Counted from the first letter of the stretch, positions 33,626 through 43,723 are shown. The stretch is 64,000 bases of DNA from Hyphomicrobium denitrificans 1NES1 (GCF_000230975.2 NC_021172.1:372001-436000), one strand, 5' to 3'. Translations and numbers: made by a program. The notes: generated by a model from the letters alone, not told the origin.

Positions 33626-34549
33626 ATGACGCTCTATTTGCCGATTGCTGAAATGTCGGTGTCCGTCGCCGTTTATCTGGCGCTCGGAACAGCCGTCGGG
33701 TTCATTTCTGGTCTTTTCGGCGTTGGGGGCGGATTTCTGATGACGCCCTTGCTGACGTTTCTCGGAATTTCCCCGGCCGTTGCCGTCGCGACGTGCAACG
33801 TGCATGTCGTTGCGTCGTCGGTGTCTGGCGCCGTCGTGCACTACAGGCGCAACAATGTCGACGTGAAGATGGCTCTCGTGATGCTGGTGGCGGGTCTCGT
33901 CGGCACGGCAATCGGCGTCGACGTCGTCCGGTTGTTGCGCAACGCGGGACTTTTCGAGCTTACCGTCTCGCTGACCTACGTGACGTTCCTGGGTGTTGTC
34001 GGCACGCTGACGTTAATCGAAGGGATCAATGCCTGGCGGCAAGTGCAATCGTCCGGCATGTCGTCGCGACGCAAATCCGGTCAGCACAACTGGGTCGACC
34101 GCCTACCCTTCAAGGTGCGCTTTCAGCGCTCGAAACTTTACATCAGCGTGGTCCCGCCGATGGTTATCGGCATGTTCATCGGCTTCATGTCTGCGATCAT
34201 GGGGATCGGCGGCGGGTTCATCTACATCCCGGCGATGATCTACATCCTGCGCATGCCGACCAGCGTCGTCGTCGGCACGTCACTCTTTCAAATCGTGTTC
34301 GTGGCGGCTTTTGCGACCGTCCTGCATGCCTGGCAGAACCAAACCGTCGATATCGTTCTTGCCGCCATTCTGCTCGCCGGCGGGGTCGTCGGTGCGCAAT
34401 TCGGCACCGTTGCAGGCGAGAAGCTCAGAAGCGACCAGATGCGCGTCCTCCTCGGTGTGCTCGTTCTCATTGTTGCGGCGCGAATGGGATATGACCTCGT
34501 GGTGACGCCGAACGATCTCTTTTCACTCGGGTCATTGAAGGGGTCGTGA
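33626..34549 (+). CDS. TauE/SafE-family anion exporter
   Basis: A 307-residue membrane protein of the TauE/SafE (DUF81) family, thought to export sulfite, sulfoacetate or other organosulfur anions. The duplicated signature is visible as GFISGLFGVGGGFLMTPLL and GFMSAIMGIGGGFIYIPAM, one in each half, with about eight helices. ATG 33626 is used; a TTG at 33623 is also open. The stop codon overlaps the start of the next gene by one base, so they are coupled. Confidence 0.9.
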   Translation: MTLYLPIAEMSVSVAVYLALGTAVGFISGLFGVGGGFLMTPLLTFLGISPAVAVATCNVHVVASSVSGAVVHYRRNNVDVKMALVMLVAGLVGTAIGVDVVRLLRNAGLFELTVSLTYVTFLGVVGTLTLIEGINAWRQVQSSGMSSRRKSGQHNWVDRLPFKVRFQRSKLYISVVPPMVIGMFIGFMSAIMGIGGGFIYIPAMIYILRMPTSVVVGTSLFQIVFVAAFATVLHAWQNQTVDIVLAAILLAGGVVGAQFGTVAGEKLRSDQMRVLLGVLVLIVAARMGYDLVVTPNDLFSLGSLKGS

Positions 34550-35343
34550 TGCGTTGGAGAGTCTGTGCCATCTTCCTCGGATTGCTGGCGTTCGCAAGCG
34601 CCGGGATGGCGCGAGACGCCAAGGAGAGCATCGAGGCCGATGCCTCGACTCGGCAGGTTGCGATCACATCGAGCTTCACCGGAACGGAAATCCTGCTTTT
34701 CGGCACCGTCGAAAATAGCGTGCAGTCAAGCGCGGGGGCTGGGACCTACGACATTGTTGCGGTCGTCGAGGGTGTGCCCGCGCCTGTCATCGTGCGGAAG
34801 AAATCTAGGGTGGGAGGGCTTTGGATCAATACGTCGTCCATGAAGTTCATGCCGGTTCCAAGCTATTATGCCATCGTCTCGACGCGGCCGATCGACGAAC
34901 TTGCAGAACCTGCACTCCTCGATGCAAACGGCATCGGATTCGAGCACATTCGAATGGTTCCTAGGCAAACGGCGTGGAAAGAGTCACTCGATCCGGCAGA
35001 GGTGGCAAGCTTCAAGGAAGCACTCGTCCGTCTCAAGGAGCGAGAGCGTCTTTACGTGAAATCGGACTTCGGCGTTGCATTCATCGGGCGCAGCCTGTTC
35101 CGCGCAACCGTGGCGCTGCCGCCGAACGTTCCAGTCGGGCCACTGACCGTAAGCGTCTATCTGTTCAAGGAAGGCAAGCTGCTCGGGCAATATAAGAGTC
35201 GCCTGACGCTCGAACGCGAAGGCGTCGAGCGCTTCATTCATGAGGTTGCACTGAAAAAATCGCTTCTCTATGGGCTTTTGACAGTAGCTATGGCGACGGT
35301 CGCGGGCCTTGCCGCAGCGTTCGCATTTCCACGCGCGATGTAG
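34549..35343 (+). CDS. TIGR02186-type membrane-anchored protein
   Basis: A 264-residue protein with a signal peptide (to about residue 22), a periplasmic beta-rich domain (QVAITSSFTGTEILLFGTVE; DIVAVVEGVPAPVIVRKKSRVGGLWIN) and a C-terminal membrane helix (about 240-258). It belongs to the TIGR02186 family, which is regularly encoded next to a TauE-like exporter and is probably its accessory. AAGGGG precedes the start. The 1-base TGATG overlap with the exporter gene supports coupled expression. Confidence 0.88.
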   Translation: MRWRVCAIFLGLLAFASAGMARDAKESIEADASTRQVAITSSFTGTEILLFGTVENSVQSSAGAGTYDIVAVVEGVPAPVIVRKKSRVGGLWINTSSMKFMPVPSYYAIVSTRPIDELAEPALLDANGIGFEHIRMVPRQTAWKESLDPAEVASFKEALVRLKERERLYVKSDFGVAFIGRSLFRATVALPPNVPVGPLTVSVYLFKEGKLLGQYKSRLTLEREGVERFIHEVALKKSLLYGLLTVAMATVAGLAAAFAFPRAM

Positions 35344-35347
35344 CCGT

Positions 35348-36070
35348 TCAGTCGTCTCTCAAGAGGCGGGGCGCGACCGGGTAAAGTCCCTCGTGCCCAA
35401 GCATCCACACGGCAAGGCCGTCCAAACCGAACAGCGGCTCGAAAGCGAGGTCGAGAATGTTAAGCCCGCCTGTGTAGGCGCCGAACGCCGGCATCACGAG
35501 TCGCAGCCCATTTCCGACGAAGCAGGGGCGGCGCAGGGACGTACCGTGCATTACGAGACGGGCGGCAGGATGGAAATGTCCAGCGATTTCGTGCGTCACG
35601 GCACCGGGGCGCGGCTCGTGCCGAAGCGCGATCCCTTCGACGACGATTTCCGGCACGACATAGCCGGCAAGCACCCGATCGATCTTCGGGTCGTGATTGC
35701 CGGTGATCCAGATCCAGTCGCGATCTTCCTGCAGCATGTGCAGGCTCTCGATGTCGCTCGGGTCCATGCGCGCAGCGCCGTTGGGGTCGTGCAGGCTGTC
35801 GCCGAGGGCGATGACCGTTTCGGGATTGTAGCGGTCGATCATCGCGGCGAGTTTCAGCAGTGTTTCGCGCGTGTCGTAAGGCGGCAGCATCTGCCCACGC
35901 GATGCAAACGCCGAGCCTTTTTCGAGATGCAGGTCGGCAACGATCAGGGCTCGCTCGGATGGCCAGTAAAGCGCGCCGGACTTGTGCGCGAGAAAAGCTT
36001 TGCCGCAGATCGAGACGGGCTGATCGGCGAAATCGTCAAGTCCGATGCGTTCCGGCTTCAGAATGCCCAT
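35348..36070 (-). CDS. pdeM: ligase-associated endonuclease PdeM
   Basis: A metallophosphoesterase usually encoded with a DEXH helicase, an exonuclease and an ATP-dependent DNA ligase in bacterial repair operons. The 240 residues have the dimetal motifs ADLH (45-48), GDSLHD (90-95), GNHDP (124-128) and GHFHP (164-168). The ATG at 36070 lies within the end of the helicase gene, which runs to 36036, giving a 35-base overlap in a different frame. No ligase or exonuclease gene is seen here. It is convergent with, and 4 bases from, the TIGR02186 gene. Confidence 0.92.
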   Translation of the reverse strand: MGILKPERIGLDDFADQPVSICGKAFLAHKSGALYWPSERALIVADLHLEKGSAFASRGQMLPPYDTRETLLKLAAMIDRYNPETVIALGDSLHDPNGAARMDPSDIESLHMLQEDRDWIWITGNHDPKIDRVLAGYVVPEIVVEGIALRHEPRPGAVTHEIAGHFHPAARLVMHGTSLRRPCFVGNGLRLVMPAFGAYTGGLNILDLAFEPLFGLDGLAVWMLGHEGLYPVAPRLLRDD

Positions 36071-38621
36071 TTTCAGATGTCCCCATCGCCTCTTCGACGA
36101 GTGTCTCGGCGGCTTCGCGCAGCAATGCGTCACGAGCGTGGCCGGCAACGACTTCGCGGCCGATCTCCAGCAACACCGGGACGGACAGTGGCGAAACCCG
36201 CGGCAGAGATTGATGCCTGATTCGGTTCTTGATACGGGCAAGAAAGTCGCCGAGACGCCGGATGTCCAGCAATCCCGTTGCCGCGTCGGCCCAGGCCGCT
36301 TCAAGTAGCAGGTGGCCGGGATCGTGGCGGCGGAGAACGTCATAGATCAGGTCGGTCGACATCGTGACCTGGCGCCCGGATTTGATCTTTCCAGGGTGGC
36401 GCCGTTCGATCAGACCGGCGACGACGGCGGCCAGGCGGAACGTCCGCTTCATCAGGTTACTTTCTGCAAGCCAGGCGTCGATGTCGTCGCCGAGCATGTC
36501 CTCGTCGAAGAGGTCTGCCAGCGAGAGACGGCCGTCGGCAATCAGCGCGGAAAGATCGCCGTGCGTCCAGAGCGCCAGCGCATAGTCGTTGGCAACGAAG
36601 CCGAGCGGATGAATGCTAGCGCGATCGAGCCGGCGCGTCAGCAGCATGCCGAGCGTCTGATGCGCGAGGCGGCCTTCGAACGGATACGTCACCAGAAAGT
36701 GACGGCCAGCGCGCGGAAACGTTTCGACCAGGACTTCGTCTGTCGCCGGAAGCACGGACCGCTGGCTCTGAAGCGTCAGCCAGTGTCCGACAGCCGGTGG
36801 CAGGCCAGGCCAGTCGGCCGGATTGGCAAGCATGGCTCTGACGCGGGCTGCGAGATGCGTCGACAGCGGGAATTTATTGCCGCCGTAGCTTGGGATCATC
36901 GGATCTTCCGCCGAGGCGCGCGAGACGAAAACCTCCGTCTCGCGCATGCCTTCGAAGCGCAGGATTTCGCCCGCGAATATGAAGGTGGCGCGAGGCGGCA
37001 ATTGCTCAGCGAAATATTCATCGATCTCGCCGAGCACGCGGCCGCCTTGGCGCGCTCGGGTTTTGCCGCCGCGCGCAGAGACAAGGCGGACCTTGAGCAT
37101 CGGCGAATCTACGATCGTTCCGACGTTCAGGCGGTATTGTTGCGCGACGCACGGATTGGTGATCCTGAGTTTGCCATCCGGCTCGCGCTTCAGCTTCGCA
37201 AATCGCTCATAAGTCTTAAGTGCGTAGCCGCCCGTCGAGACGAATTCGACGGCGCGATCGAATTGATGCCGGCTCAGTCCGGCGTATGGAAGGGCGGAGC
37301 GGACCTCTGCGAACAGCGCATCCGGATCGAACGGGGCTTGGCAGGCCATGCCGAGAATGTGCTGCGCGAGCACGTCGAGCGTTCCGGAGCGCGACAGAAC
37401 CGCATCCTGCGCGCCAGCTTCGGCAGCCTGTTGCGCGGCGCGGCATTCGAGAACCTCGAAGCGATTGCCGGGGACGAGAAGCCCGCGTGACGGCTCGTCC
37501 ATACGGTGGTTGGAACGCCCGATGCGCTGCAGGAAGCGGCTCGCGCCTTTCGGTGCACCGAGATGAATGACGAGATCGACGTCGCCCCAGTCGATCCCGA
37601 GATCGAGCGTCGATGTCGCGACGACGGCACGCAGCGTTCCCGCCGCCATCGCGGCCTCGACCTTGCGGCGCTGAGGGGCTTCGAGCGAGCCATGATGCAG
37701 GCCGATCGGCAGGTTGTCGTCGTTGATGCGCCAAAGCTCCTGAAACGCGACCTCGGCTTGCAGGCGTGCGTTGACGAATACGAGCGTCAGCTTGTGCGCG
37801 CGGATCGCATCGTAGACCTCCTGCATCGCGTAGCGCGCCGTGTGACCGGACCAGGGAATTTCATCCTCGACTTCGAGAATACTGATCTCCGGTTTGGCGC
37901 CGCCTTCGACGGTCACGAGATTGGAGAGGAGCGTTACGGTATCGGGATCGGTCTGGGATACAAGGTAGCCGCGAAGCTCGCTCGGCCGCGCAACCGTGGC
38001 GGACAGTCCGACCGTCATCATGTTCGGCGCAAGCGTGCGGAGCCGCGCCAGATCGAGCGCCAGAAGGTCGCCGCGCTTCGACGGCGCGAGCGCGTGCAAT
38101 TCGTCGAGTATGATCGTGTCGAGATCGGCGAACAGATGCGGCGCGTCGGGGTGGCTCAGAAGAAGCGCGACCTGCTCCGGCGTCGTCAGCATGATCTGCG
38201 GAGGTTTGATGCGCTGGCGCTGGCGGCGCGCAACGGAGGTGTCGCCGGTGCGAGTCTCGGTGCGGATCTTCAGGCCCATTTCTGCGATGGGTTCAATCAG
38301 GTTTCGCTCGACGTCGGTTGCGAGCGCTTGCAGCGGCGAGACATAGAGCGTGAACAGGCCTGCGCCGGATCGTTGTCGTTTCCCGCCGCCAAGTGCCACG
38401 AGGCTTGGCAGAAATCCGGCCAGTGTCTTGCCGGCACCCGTCGGCGCGATGAGAAGGGTCGATTGCCGTTGCCGCGCCGCCTCAAGGAGCGCCAGCTGAT
38501 GCGCACGAGGTTTCCATCCGCGGCGCGAAAACCAGGCGGCGATTTCAGGCGGCAGCGCCGGCGTTGCTGGCGCAGAAGGCTGCCGCTTGCGTCTGGCGTT
38601 CTTTGGCGTCGTGAGCATCAT
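36036..38621 (-). CDS. ligase-associated DEXH-box (Lhr-type) helicase
   Basis: An 861-residue superfamily 2 helicase of the Lhr type found with LigD-like repair systems. Visible motifs are Walker A APTGAGKT (59-66), the DEXH box DELH (173-176), VGLSATVA, LGIDWGDVD-like TLDLGIDWGDVDLVIHLGAPKG and the QRIGRSNHR arginine-finger motif. A C-terminal Lhr-specific domain follows from about residue 450. The start at 38621 (ATG ATG) has a close GGAG; a TTG at 38636 is less likely. It follows pyrD by 29 bases and is coupled to pdeM. Confidence 0.95.
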   Translation of the reverse strand: MMLTTPKNARRKRQPSAPATPALPPEIAAWFSRRGWKPRAHQLALLEAARQRQSTLLIAPTGAGKTLAGFLPSLVALGGGKRQRSGAGLFTLYVSPLQALATDVERNLIEPIAEMGLKIRTETRTGDTSVARRQRQRIKPPQIMLTTPEQVALLLSHPDAPHLFADLDTIILDELHALAPSKRGDLLALDLARLRTLAPNMMTVGLSATVARPSELRGYLVSQTDPDTVTLLSNLVTVEGGAKPEISILEVEDEIPWSGHTARYAMQEVYDAIRAHKLTLVFVNARLQAEVAFQELWRINDDNLPIGLHHGSLEAPQRRKVEAAMAAGTLRAVVATSTLDLGIDWGDVDLVIHLGAPKGASRFLQRIGRSNHRMDEPSRGLLVPGNRFEVLECRAAQQAAEAGAQDAVLSRSGTLDVLAQHILGMACQAPFDPDALFAEVRSALPYAGLSRHQFDRAVEFVSTGGYALKTYERFAKLKREPDGKLRITNPCVAQQYRLNVGTIVDSPMLKVRLVSARGGKTRARQGGRVLGEIDEYFAEQLPPRATFIFAGEILRFEGMRETEVFVSRASAEDPMIPSYGGNKFPLSTHLAARVRAMLANPADWPGLPPAVGHWLTLQSQRSVLPATDEVLVETFPRAGRHFLVTYPFEGRLAHQTLGMLLTRRLDRASIHPLGFVANDYALALWTHGDLSALIADGRLSLADLFDEDMLGDDIDAWLAESNLMKRTFRLAAVVAGLIERRHPGKIKSGRQVTMSTDLIYDVLRRHDPGHLLLEAAWADAATGLLDIRRLGDFLARIKNRIRHQSLPRVSPLSVPVLLEIGREVVAGHARDALLREAAETLVEEAMGTSENGHSEAGTHRT

Positions 38622-38650
38622 GCTCCGAAGTGGCAACCGTTAACCCAGAT

Positions 38651-39739
38651 TTACAACGGCAGAGCTGCCCATTGTTGGGCCTTTGTGCCACGCAAGGCGC
38701 CGACATCCGAATATCCGCGGCGCCGGACTTCCCGCGCAAGGTGCGATTTGATTTCGCTAATGAGTCCAGGCCCGGCATAGACCAAGCCGGTATAGAGCTG
38801 CAGCAATGTGGCACCTGCTTCGATTTTTTCCAGCGCCGCGTCGCCGTTATCGATGCCGCCGATGCCGATCAGTGGAATCTTGCCACCGGTCGCTTCGAAT
38901 ACGCGGGCAAGCATGATGGTCGAACGGCGAAACAGGGGGCGTCCGGAGAGGCCGCCGGATTTCGTCGCTTGCGCGTCGGTCAATCCATCTCGTGCAAGAG
39001 TCGTATTCGATACGGCAATGCCGTCGACAGCGTGGACGATCAGGCGTTCGCAGATCGGTACGATGTCTTGCTCGGCAATATCGGGCGCGATCTTCACGAT
39101 GATCGGGCGTCGCGAGCCTCCCTGAGAAACGATGCGGGTTCTTGCCTCCATGACGCGGGCCAACAGTTCATCGAGAGCTGCCGGTGCCTGCAAATCGCGC
39201 AGGCCAGGCGTGTTCGGAGAGGAAATGTTGACCGTGAAGTAGCTCGCGACGGCAGAAAAAGTCTCGATACCCCTTGCGTAGTCTCCCGGGCGATCGGTGC
39301 TGTCCTTGTTTGCTCCGATGTTGACGCCGACAATTCCCGGCTTCTCCTTGCGCGCTTCGAGACGCGTCAGTGCCGCTGCGTGTCCGCCGTTGTTGAAGCC
39401 GAGGCTGTTGATCAGAGCGCGATCGGCAACAAGACGAAAGATACGCGGCTTGAGATTGCCCGGCTGCGCACGCGGCGTCACGGTTCCGATCTCGGCGAAG
39501 CCGCAACCCATTGCGAGCACGGCGTCAGCGACGCGTGCATCCTTGTCGTAGCCCGCCGCGACACCGATCGGGTTCGGAAAATCAAGACCGAACACGGTTT
39601 GCCGGAGCACAGGATCGTCGGTGCCGAGCTGGCGGGGGTGAAGGCCAAGCTCGAGGGCTTTGATCGTCGCTTCGTGGGCATCTTCCGGATCGAGCGCGAA
39701 CAGGGCCGGCCGTGCGAACCGATAAAGTGTGCTCAGCAT
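38651..39739 (-). CDS. pyrD: dihydroorotate dehydrogenase (quinone)
   Basis: Class 2 PyrD oxidises dihydroorotate to orotate with FMN, passing electrons to the quinone pool at the inner membrane. The 362-residue protein has the short N-terminal membrane-association helices (YRFARPALFALDPEDAHEATI), the FMN-binding GVAAGYDKDA, and the FTVNISSPNTPGLRDLQ active-site loop with its serine nucleophile. ATG 39739 overlaps the preceding DUF952 gene by 7 bases; ATG 39748 is an alternative. The location in a DUF952-pyrD-helicase-pdeM operon links pyrimidine synthesis with repair genes. Confidence 0.95.
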   Translation of the reverse strand: MLSTLYRFARPALFALDPEDAHEATIKALELGLHPRQLGTDDPVLRQTVFGLDFPNPIGVAAGYDKDARVADAVLAMGCGFAEIGTVTPRAQPGNLKPRIFRLVADRALINSLGFNNGGHAAALTRLEARKEKPGIVGVNIGANKDSTDRPGDYARGIETFSAVASYFTVNISSPNTPGLRDLQAPAALDELLARVMEARTRIVSQGGSRRPIIVKIAPDIAEQDIVPICERLIVHAVDGIAVSNTTLARDGLTDAQATKSGGLSGRPLFRRSTIMLARVFEATGGKIPLIGIGGIDNGDAALEKIEAGATLLQLYTGLVYAGPGLISEIKSHLAREVRRRGYSDVGALRGTKAQQWAALPL

Positions 39740-40086
39740 GTGAACCATTCGTCCTGAATGATGAGGGCGCCATCCGGGCCGGTGTCCAACGTCCGCTCCC
39801 ACAGTGCATTCGAGGCGGGAAGACGCCCGTAAAAATGCGGGAAAAGCTCGCCACCGCGGGATGTTTCCCATTTGAGGCCGTGGCCAAGCTTATCTTCTTC
39901 AAATGCTATGAGAACAAGATCAGTTTTACCTCTGAAATGCTTTTCTAAAGTTCCCGGAAGCTGAGACCTTGACGAGAGATGGATGAAACCGTCGCGAACG
40001 TCGTCCGCGGATCCCGAATAATGTCCTTTCGCGATGGCGTCCCGCCAGTCGTGGACTGTTGCGATTTTGTAGACGATCTGTCTCAT
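39733..40086 (-). CDS. DUF952 family protein
   Basis: A 117-residue cytoplasmic protein of the DUF952 family, small alpha+beta proteins of unknown function whose fold resembles glutathione or sugar-binding enzymes. Conserved features are VYKIATVHDW, DGFIHLSSRSQL and FPHFYGRLP. It heads the operon and its stop overlaps the pyrD start, so the two are translated together. Confidence 0.85.
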   Translation of the reverse strand: MRQIVYKIATVHDWRDAIAKGHYSGSADDVRDGFIHLSSRSQLPGTLEKHFRGKTDLVLIAFEEDKLGHGLKWETSRGGELFPHFYGRLPASNALWERTLDTGPDGALIIQDEWFTC

Positions 40087-40282
40087 TCGATAGATTGTGT
40101 TTTGACGGCATGTGTCACGTGCACCATATCTCGTCGCACAGACGGCTGTGGCGCTTGCTCGCGATCGTTGCTATCACGGCCAGACATCTGCACAACCATG
40201 GTTTGGCGGGTGGAGCAATACGTGAACAAGCAGGACCGAGGTCCGGGCATGGCGCACGCCAGGCGAAAAGGTCGAAGTCTCC

Positions 40283-42055
40283 GTGTATCCAACGGCATCT
40301 CTCAGCATTTCCGAGCTTCTTTCCGGACCCTATCTACTCAATATTCCGATCTTCCAACGCCCTTACTCCTGGGGCCGTGAACAAGCCGAACAACTGCTGG
40401 ACGATTTGATGGAAGCCGCGGGCATCGGCTTCGAAGGCGTGGCCAGTCGCGACTATTTTCTTGGCGCCGTCGTTCTGATGGATGCTCCGGATGTCGAGAC
40501 GACCAAACTGTCGCCCAGAATGGCGCAGCGCGAGTTCGGCGTCATCGACGGCCAGCAGCGTCTTGTTACGCTGATGACTTTGCTTGCGGTGCTGCGTGAT
40601 CTCGAAATCGATCCACGCACTTCGATCGTCAAGCGTGTCCAGAGCATGCTTCTGGCGCAGCAGGGATCGAGGTTTCGCCGTACGGAGCGATTCCGGCTGC
40701 ATTTGGCAGGCCGCGAGCGTGCCGTGTTCGAAAATAATATCCTGCTTCCGGGGAAGACTGTTTTACCACCGGATGTCGTCCCCATCTCTCACCCGGAAGC
40801 GACGCTCATCGATGTACGGGACCGGTTTCGCGCAGTGCTCGGCGAGATGCCGAGGGCCGCACGCAAGGTCCTTTCCGATTTCATCGCGGATCGCTGTTAC
40901 GTGGTCGTCATCATCGGGACGGACATCGACCGATCGCACCAAATGTTTGTCGTGCTGAACGAACGCGGCAAGAAGCTGCAACGCAATGACATCCTGAAAT
41001 CGGACATCCTGAGCCGGATGACGACTGAAGATGTCGGCTGGGTCGCGCGGATGTGGGACGACATGAGCCTCGCGATGGGCGAGGATTTCGAGTCTTTCTT
41101 CGGGCATCTCAGGACGATTTTCGGATATGCGCGATTGCCTATCGTCACTGGCGTGCGCAGGGTAATCCGAGACGCCGGGGGATCAGAGATTTTTTTCAGG
41201 GACATCTTCGTTCCCTATGCCAAAGCCTACGCGCTGGTGCGAAGCAACGGCGAAGGCGTGCTGCCCGGCGAGATGCCGAGGCTACTCCGCTATTTGAACC
41301 GTTTGCCGGATGCGGACTGGGCTCCAGCCGCTATCCTGGCACTCAAGCAATGGAAGCGCGATCCTGACCGCGCGGCATTTCTGCTGGCGGAGATCGAGCG
41401 GCTCGCAATGCTGACGCGGCTCTTGTGCGCGGGGTCCGGCAAGCGCGCTCGCCGATTTGCCGAGCTGGTCAAAGCCATCCGTTCGGATGAGCCGATCGAC
41501 GAAAGGCATCCGGTTCTGCAAATGTCTCGGGATGAAGTCCGCAGCATCGCTTTCCACCTCAGGGACCTCCACAAGCGCAATCCGAAAGTTTGCCGTCTTC
41601 TCCTGATGCGTTTGAGCGATGAGATGGGGGATTCCTCGATCGGGATCGATCCCGACCTTTATACGATCGAGCATGTCCTGCCTCAGCGCCCCTCGGCATC
41701 GAGCGCGTGGCGGCAGAGCGTTCCGAATGCCGAAGCTCGTGCCGAGCTTGTCGACTGTCTCGGCAATCTCGTGCTCATTACGCAGCAGGAAAACGACAGA
41801 GCGCGAAACGCGTCATGGGTGGAAAAGAAGGATATCTACGGCGCGATTTCCACGGGCAAAGCGCCGTTGCTTGCGGTGACGCGCGACGTTCTCGGCGAGC
41901 GTGAGTGGCGGCGGCCTGAAATCGAGGCACGCGAACAGCGGCTGATCGGCCTTATCGAAAGGATTTGGCGGATCGACATCAAATCGCAGCGTCCGGCTTC
42001 GCGAAACATTGTGCAGGTCCAGGACCAGCAGAAGCCGATGCCGCCCGCCGCCTGA
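40283..42055 (+). CDS. GmrSD-type (DUF262/DUF1524) nuclease
   Basis: A 590-residue protein with both halves of a type IV restriction-like enzyme. The N-terminal DUF262 domain has IPIFQRPYSW (21-30) and the DGQQR motif (89-93), a ParB/Srx-like NTP-binding fold. The C-terminal DUF1524 HNH domain has the catalytic His in IEHVLPQ (about 462-468), LGNLVLI (493-499) and N...K residues to about 516. Related proteins cut modified phage DNA. It starts with GTG at 40283 and stands alone among housekeeping genes, with no methyltransferase or toxin partner. The 196 bases before it hold no gene. Confidence 0.85.
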   Translation: MYPTASLSISELLSGPYLLNIPIFQRPYSWGREQAEQLLDDLMEAAGIGFEGVASRDYFLGAVVLMDAPDVETTKLSPRMAQREFGVIDGQQRLVTLMTLLAVLRDLEIDPRTSIVKRVQSMLLAQQGSRFRRTERFRLHLAGRERAVFENNILLPGKTVLPPDVVPISHPEATLIDVRDRFRAVLGEMPRAARKVLSDFIADRCYVVVIIGTDIDRSHQMFVVLNERGKKLQRNDILKSDILSRMTTEDVGWVARMWDDMSLAMGEDFESFFGHLRTIFGYARLPIVTGVRRVIRDAGGSEIFFRDIFVPYAKAYALVRSNGEGVLPGEMPRLLRYLNRLPDADWAPAAILALKQWKRDPDRAAFLLAEIERLAMLTRLLCAGSGKRARRFAELVKAIRSDEPIDERHPVLQMSRDEVRSIAFHLRDLHKRNPKVCRLLLMRLSDEMGDSSIGIDPDLYTIEHVLPQRPSASSAWRQSVPNAEARAELVDCLGNLVLITQQENDRARNASWVEKKDIYGAISTGKAPLLAVTRDVLGEREWRRPEIEAREQRLIGLIERIWRIDIKSQRPASRNIVQVQDQQKPMPPAA

Positions 42056-42070
42056 TTTCCAATGCAGCGT

Positions 42071-43723
42071 TCAGGCGGTTGCGAGAGAACCGCTGAGCGC
42101 CTTTGCGATGAGCGCACGCGTTTCCGGAATTCCGTAGAGCGCGATGAACGTTCCGAGCCGAGGCCCGCGTTCTTGTCCCAACAGGATTTCGTAGATGGCC
42201 TGGAACCAGTCGAGCTTGACGCCGGGGCCGCCGCTAGGGCTGACCTTTGTCGGGTCTTGATAGCGCGGGATGGCACGGCCGACATCGAGCAGCGCATTCT
42301 GAATTTTGTCGCCGTGGGCATCGGATGGCAGCGCTGCCAGTGTAGCGTCGAGGCTCTGCAGCGCCGCTGTCTCGACGTCGTCGGGGGCACGGAATTTCTT
42401 CGTCGGCTTTATGAAATCCTCATAATAGCGGATTGCATATCCGGAGAGCCGATCGAGGATCGGATTGTTCTCAGGCGTTGCGCCCGGCGCATAGCGGCGC
42501 AGGAAGCCCCACAGCACGTCCTTGTTGCTCGCATGCGAGACCGATACGAGATTGAGCAGCAACCCAAACGTAATCGGCAGCTCGGGCTGCGGCGGTGCTC
42601 CGGAATGAATGTGCCAGACAGGATTGTCGAGCTGCTGCTTCGGCTCCTGCGAAGGATATGCCGAGAGAAACTGCAGGTATTCATCGACCGCGCGCGGGAT
42701 GACGTCGAAATAGAGCTTCTTCGCACTCTTCGGCTTTTGAAACATAAACAACGACAGGCTTTCGGGCGACGCGTACGTCAGCCATTCCTCAATCGTCAGT
42801 CCGTTGCCACGCGACTTCGAAATCTTTTCGCCGTTCTGGTCGAGAAAGAGCTCATAGTTGAACCCCTCGGGCGGTGTGCCGCCGAGCGCTTTGCAGACCT
42901 TCGACGATAGCGTGACGCTGTCGATGAGATCCTTGCCCGCCATTTCGTAGTCGACGCCGAGGGCAGTCCAGCGCATCGCCCAGTCGGCCTTCCACTGGCA
43001 TTTGACGCGTCCGCCTGTGACGGGTGTCTCGATCTTCTCGTTCGTTTCGGGATCGACGTAGGTGATCGTTCCGGCTTTGACGTCGCGCGCAACCATTGGG
43101 ACCTGCAGGACGCGGCCGGTGCGCTGGCAGACGGGAAGGAAAGGGGAGTATGTCGCTTGCCGCTCGGGGCCGAGCGTCGGCAGGATAATGTCCATCACCT
43201 TGTCGTAGACGGCGAGCATCTTTAGCAGCGTCGCGTCGAACATGCCCGATGTGTAGCATTCGGTTGCCGAGAAGAATTCATATTCGAACGAAAAACGGTC
43301 GAGGAAGTCGCGCAGCATCGCGTTGTTATGGTGCGCGAAGCTTTCGAACTTTCCAAACGGGTCCGGGACGCGCGTCAGCGGCTGCTCCAGATGGGCCTGC
43401 AGCATCGCCTGGTTCGGGACGTTGGTCGGGACCTTGCGCAGGCCGTCCATGTCGTCCGAGAAGCAGATCAGGCGCGTTTTACGCTTGCCCTCCGTCAGCA
43501 GCTCGAAAGCACGGCGAACCATGGTCGTGCGCGCGACCTCGCCGAAGGTGCCGATGTGCGGGAGACCCGACGGGCCGTAGCCGGTTTCGAACAAGACCGT
43601 CTTATCGGTACCGCCCGGAAGCCGTTCAAGCCGCTTGATCAATCGCCGGGCTTCTTCAAACGGCCATGCCTTCGAGGCGGTGCTGGAGGCGGCTTGTGCG
43701 GCTGTGAAGGCAAGGATGGTCAT
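42071..43723 (-). CDS. lysS: class I lysyl-tRNA synthetase
   Basis: A 550-residue class I LysRS (the archaeal or spirochaete type, also used in many alphaproteobacteria) that charges tRNA-Lys. The HIGH signature is GLPHIGT (53-59) and the KMSKS loop is EKISKSRGN near residue 298. The overall class I architecture, including the anticodon-recognition C-terminal helices, is present. This differs from the class II LysRS used in most bacteria, and no class II copy is seen in the window. Confidence 0.95.
   Translation of the reverse strand: MTILAFTAAQAASSTASKAWPFEEARRLIKRLERLPGGTDKTVLFETGYGPSGLPHIGTFGEVARTTMVRRAFELLTEGKRKTRLICFSDDMDGLRKVPTNVPNQAMLQAHLEQPLTRVPDPFGKFESFAHHNNAMLRDFLDRFSFEYEFFSATECYTSGMFDATLLKMLAVYDKVMDIILPTLGPERQATYSPFLPVCQRTGRVLQVPMVARDVKAGTITYVDPETNEKIETPVTGGRVKCQWKADWAMRWTALGVDYEMAGKDLIDSVTLSSKVCKALGGTPPEGFNYELFLDQNGEKISKSRGNGLTIEEWLTYASPESLSLFMFQKPKSAKKLYFDVIPRAVDEYLQFLSAYPSQEPKQQLDNPVWHIHSGAPPQPELPITFGLLLNLVSVSHASNKDVLWGFLRRYAPGATPENNPILDRLSGYAIRYYEDFIKPTKKFRAPDDVETAALQSLDATLAALPSDAHGDKIQNALLDVGRAIPRYQDPTKVSPSGGPGVKLDWFQAIYEILLGQERGPRLGTFIALYGIPETRALIAKALSGSLATA

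Noticed and set aside
40283..42055. Part of a multi-gene anti-phage island
   Set aside because: The flanking genes (DUF952, pyrD, class I LysRS) are housekeeping or unrelated. Only the single nuclease is supported.
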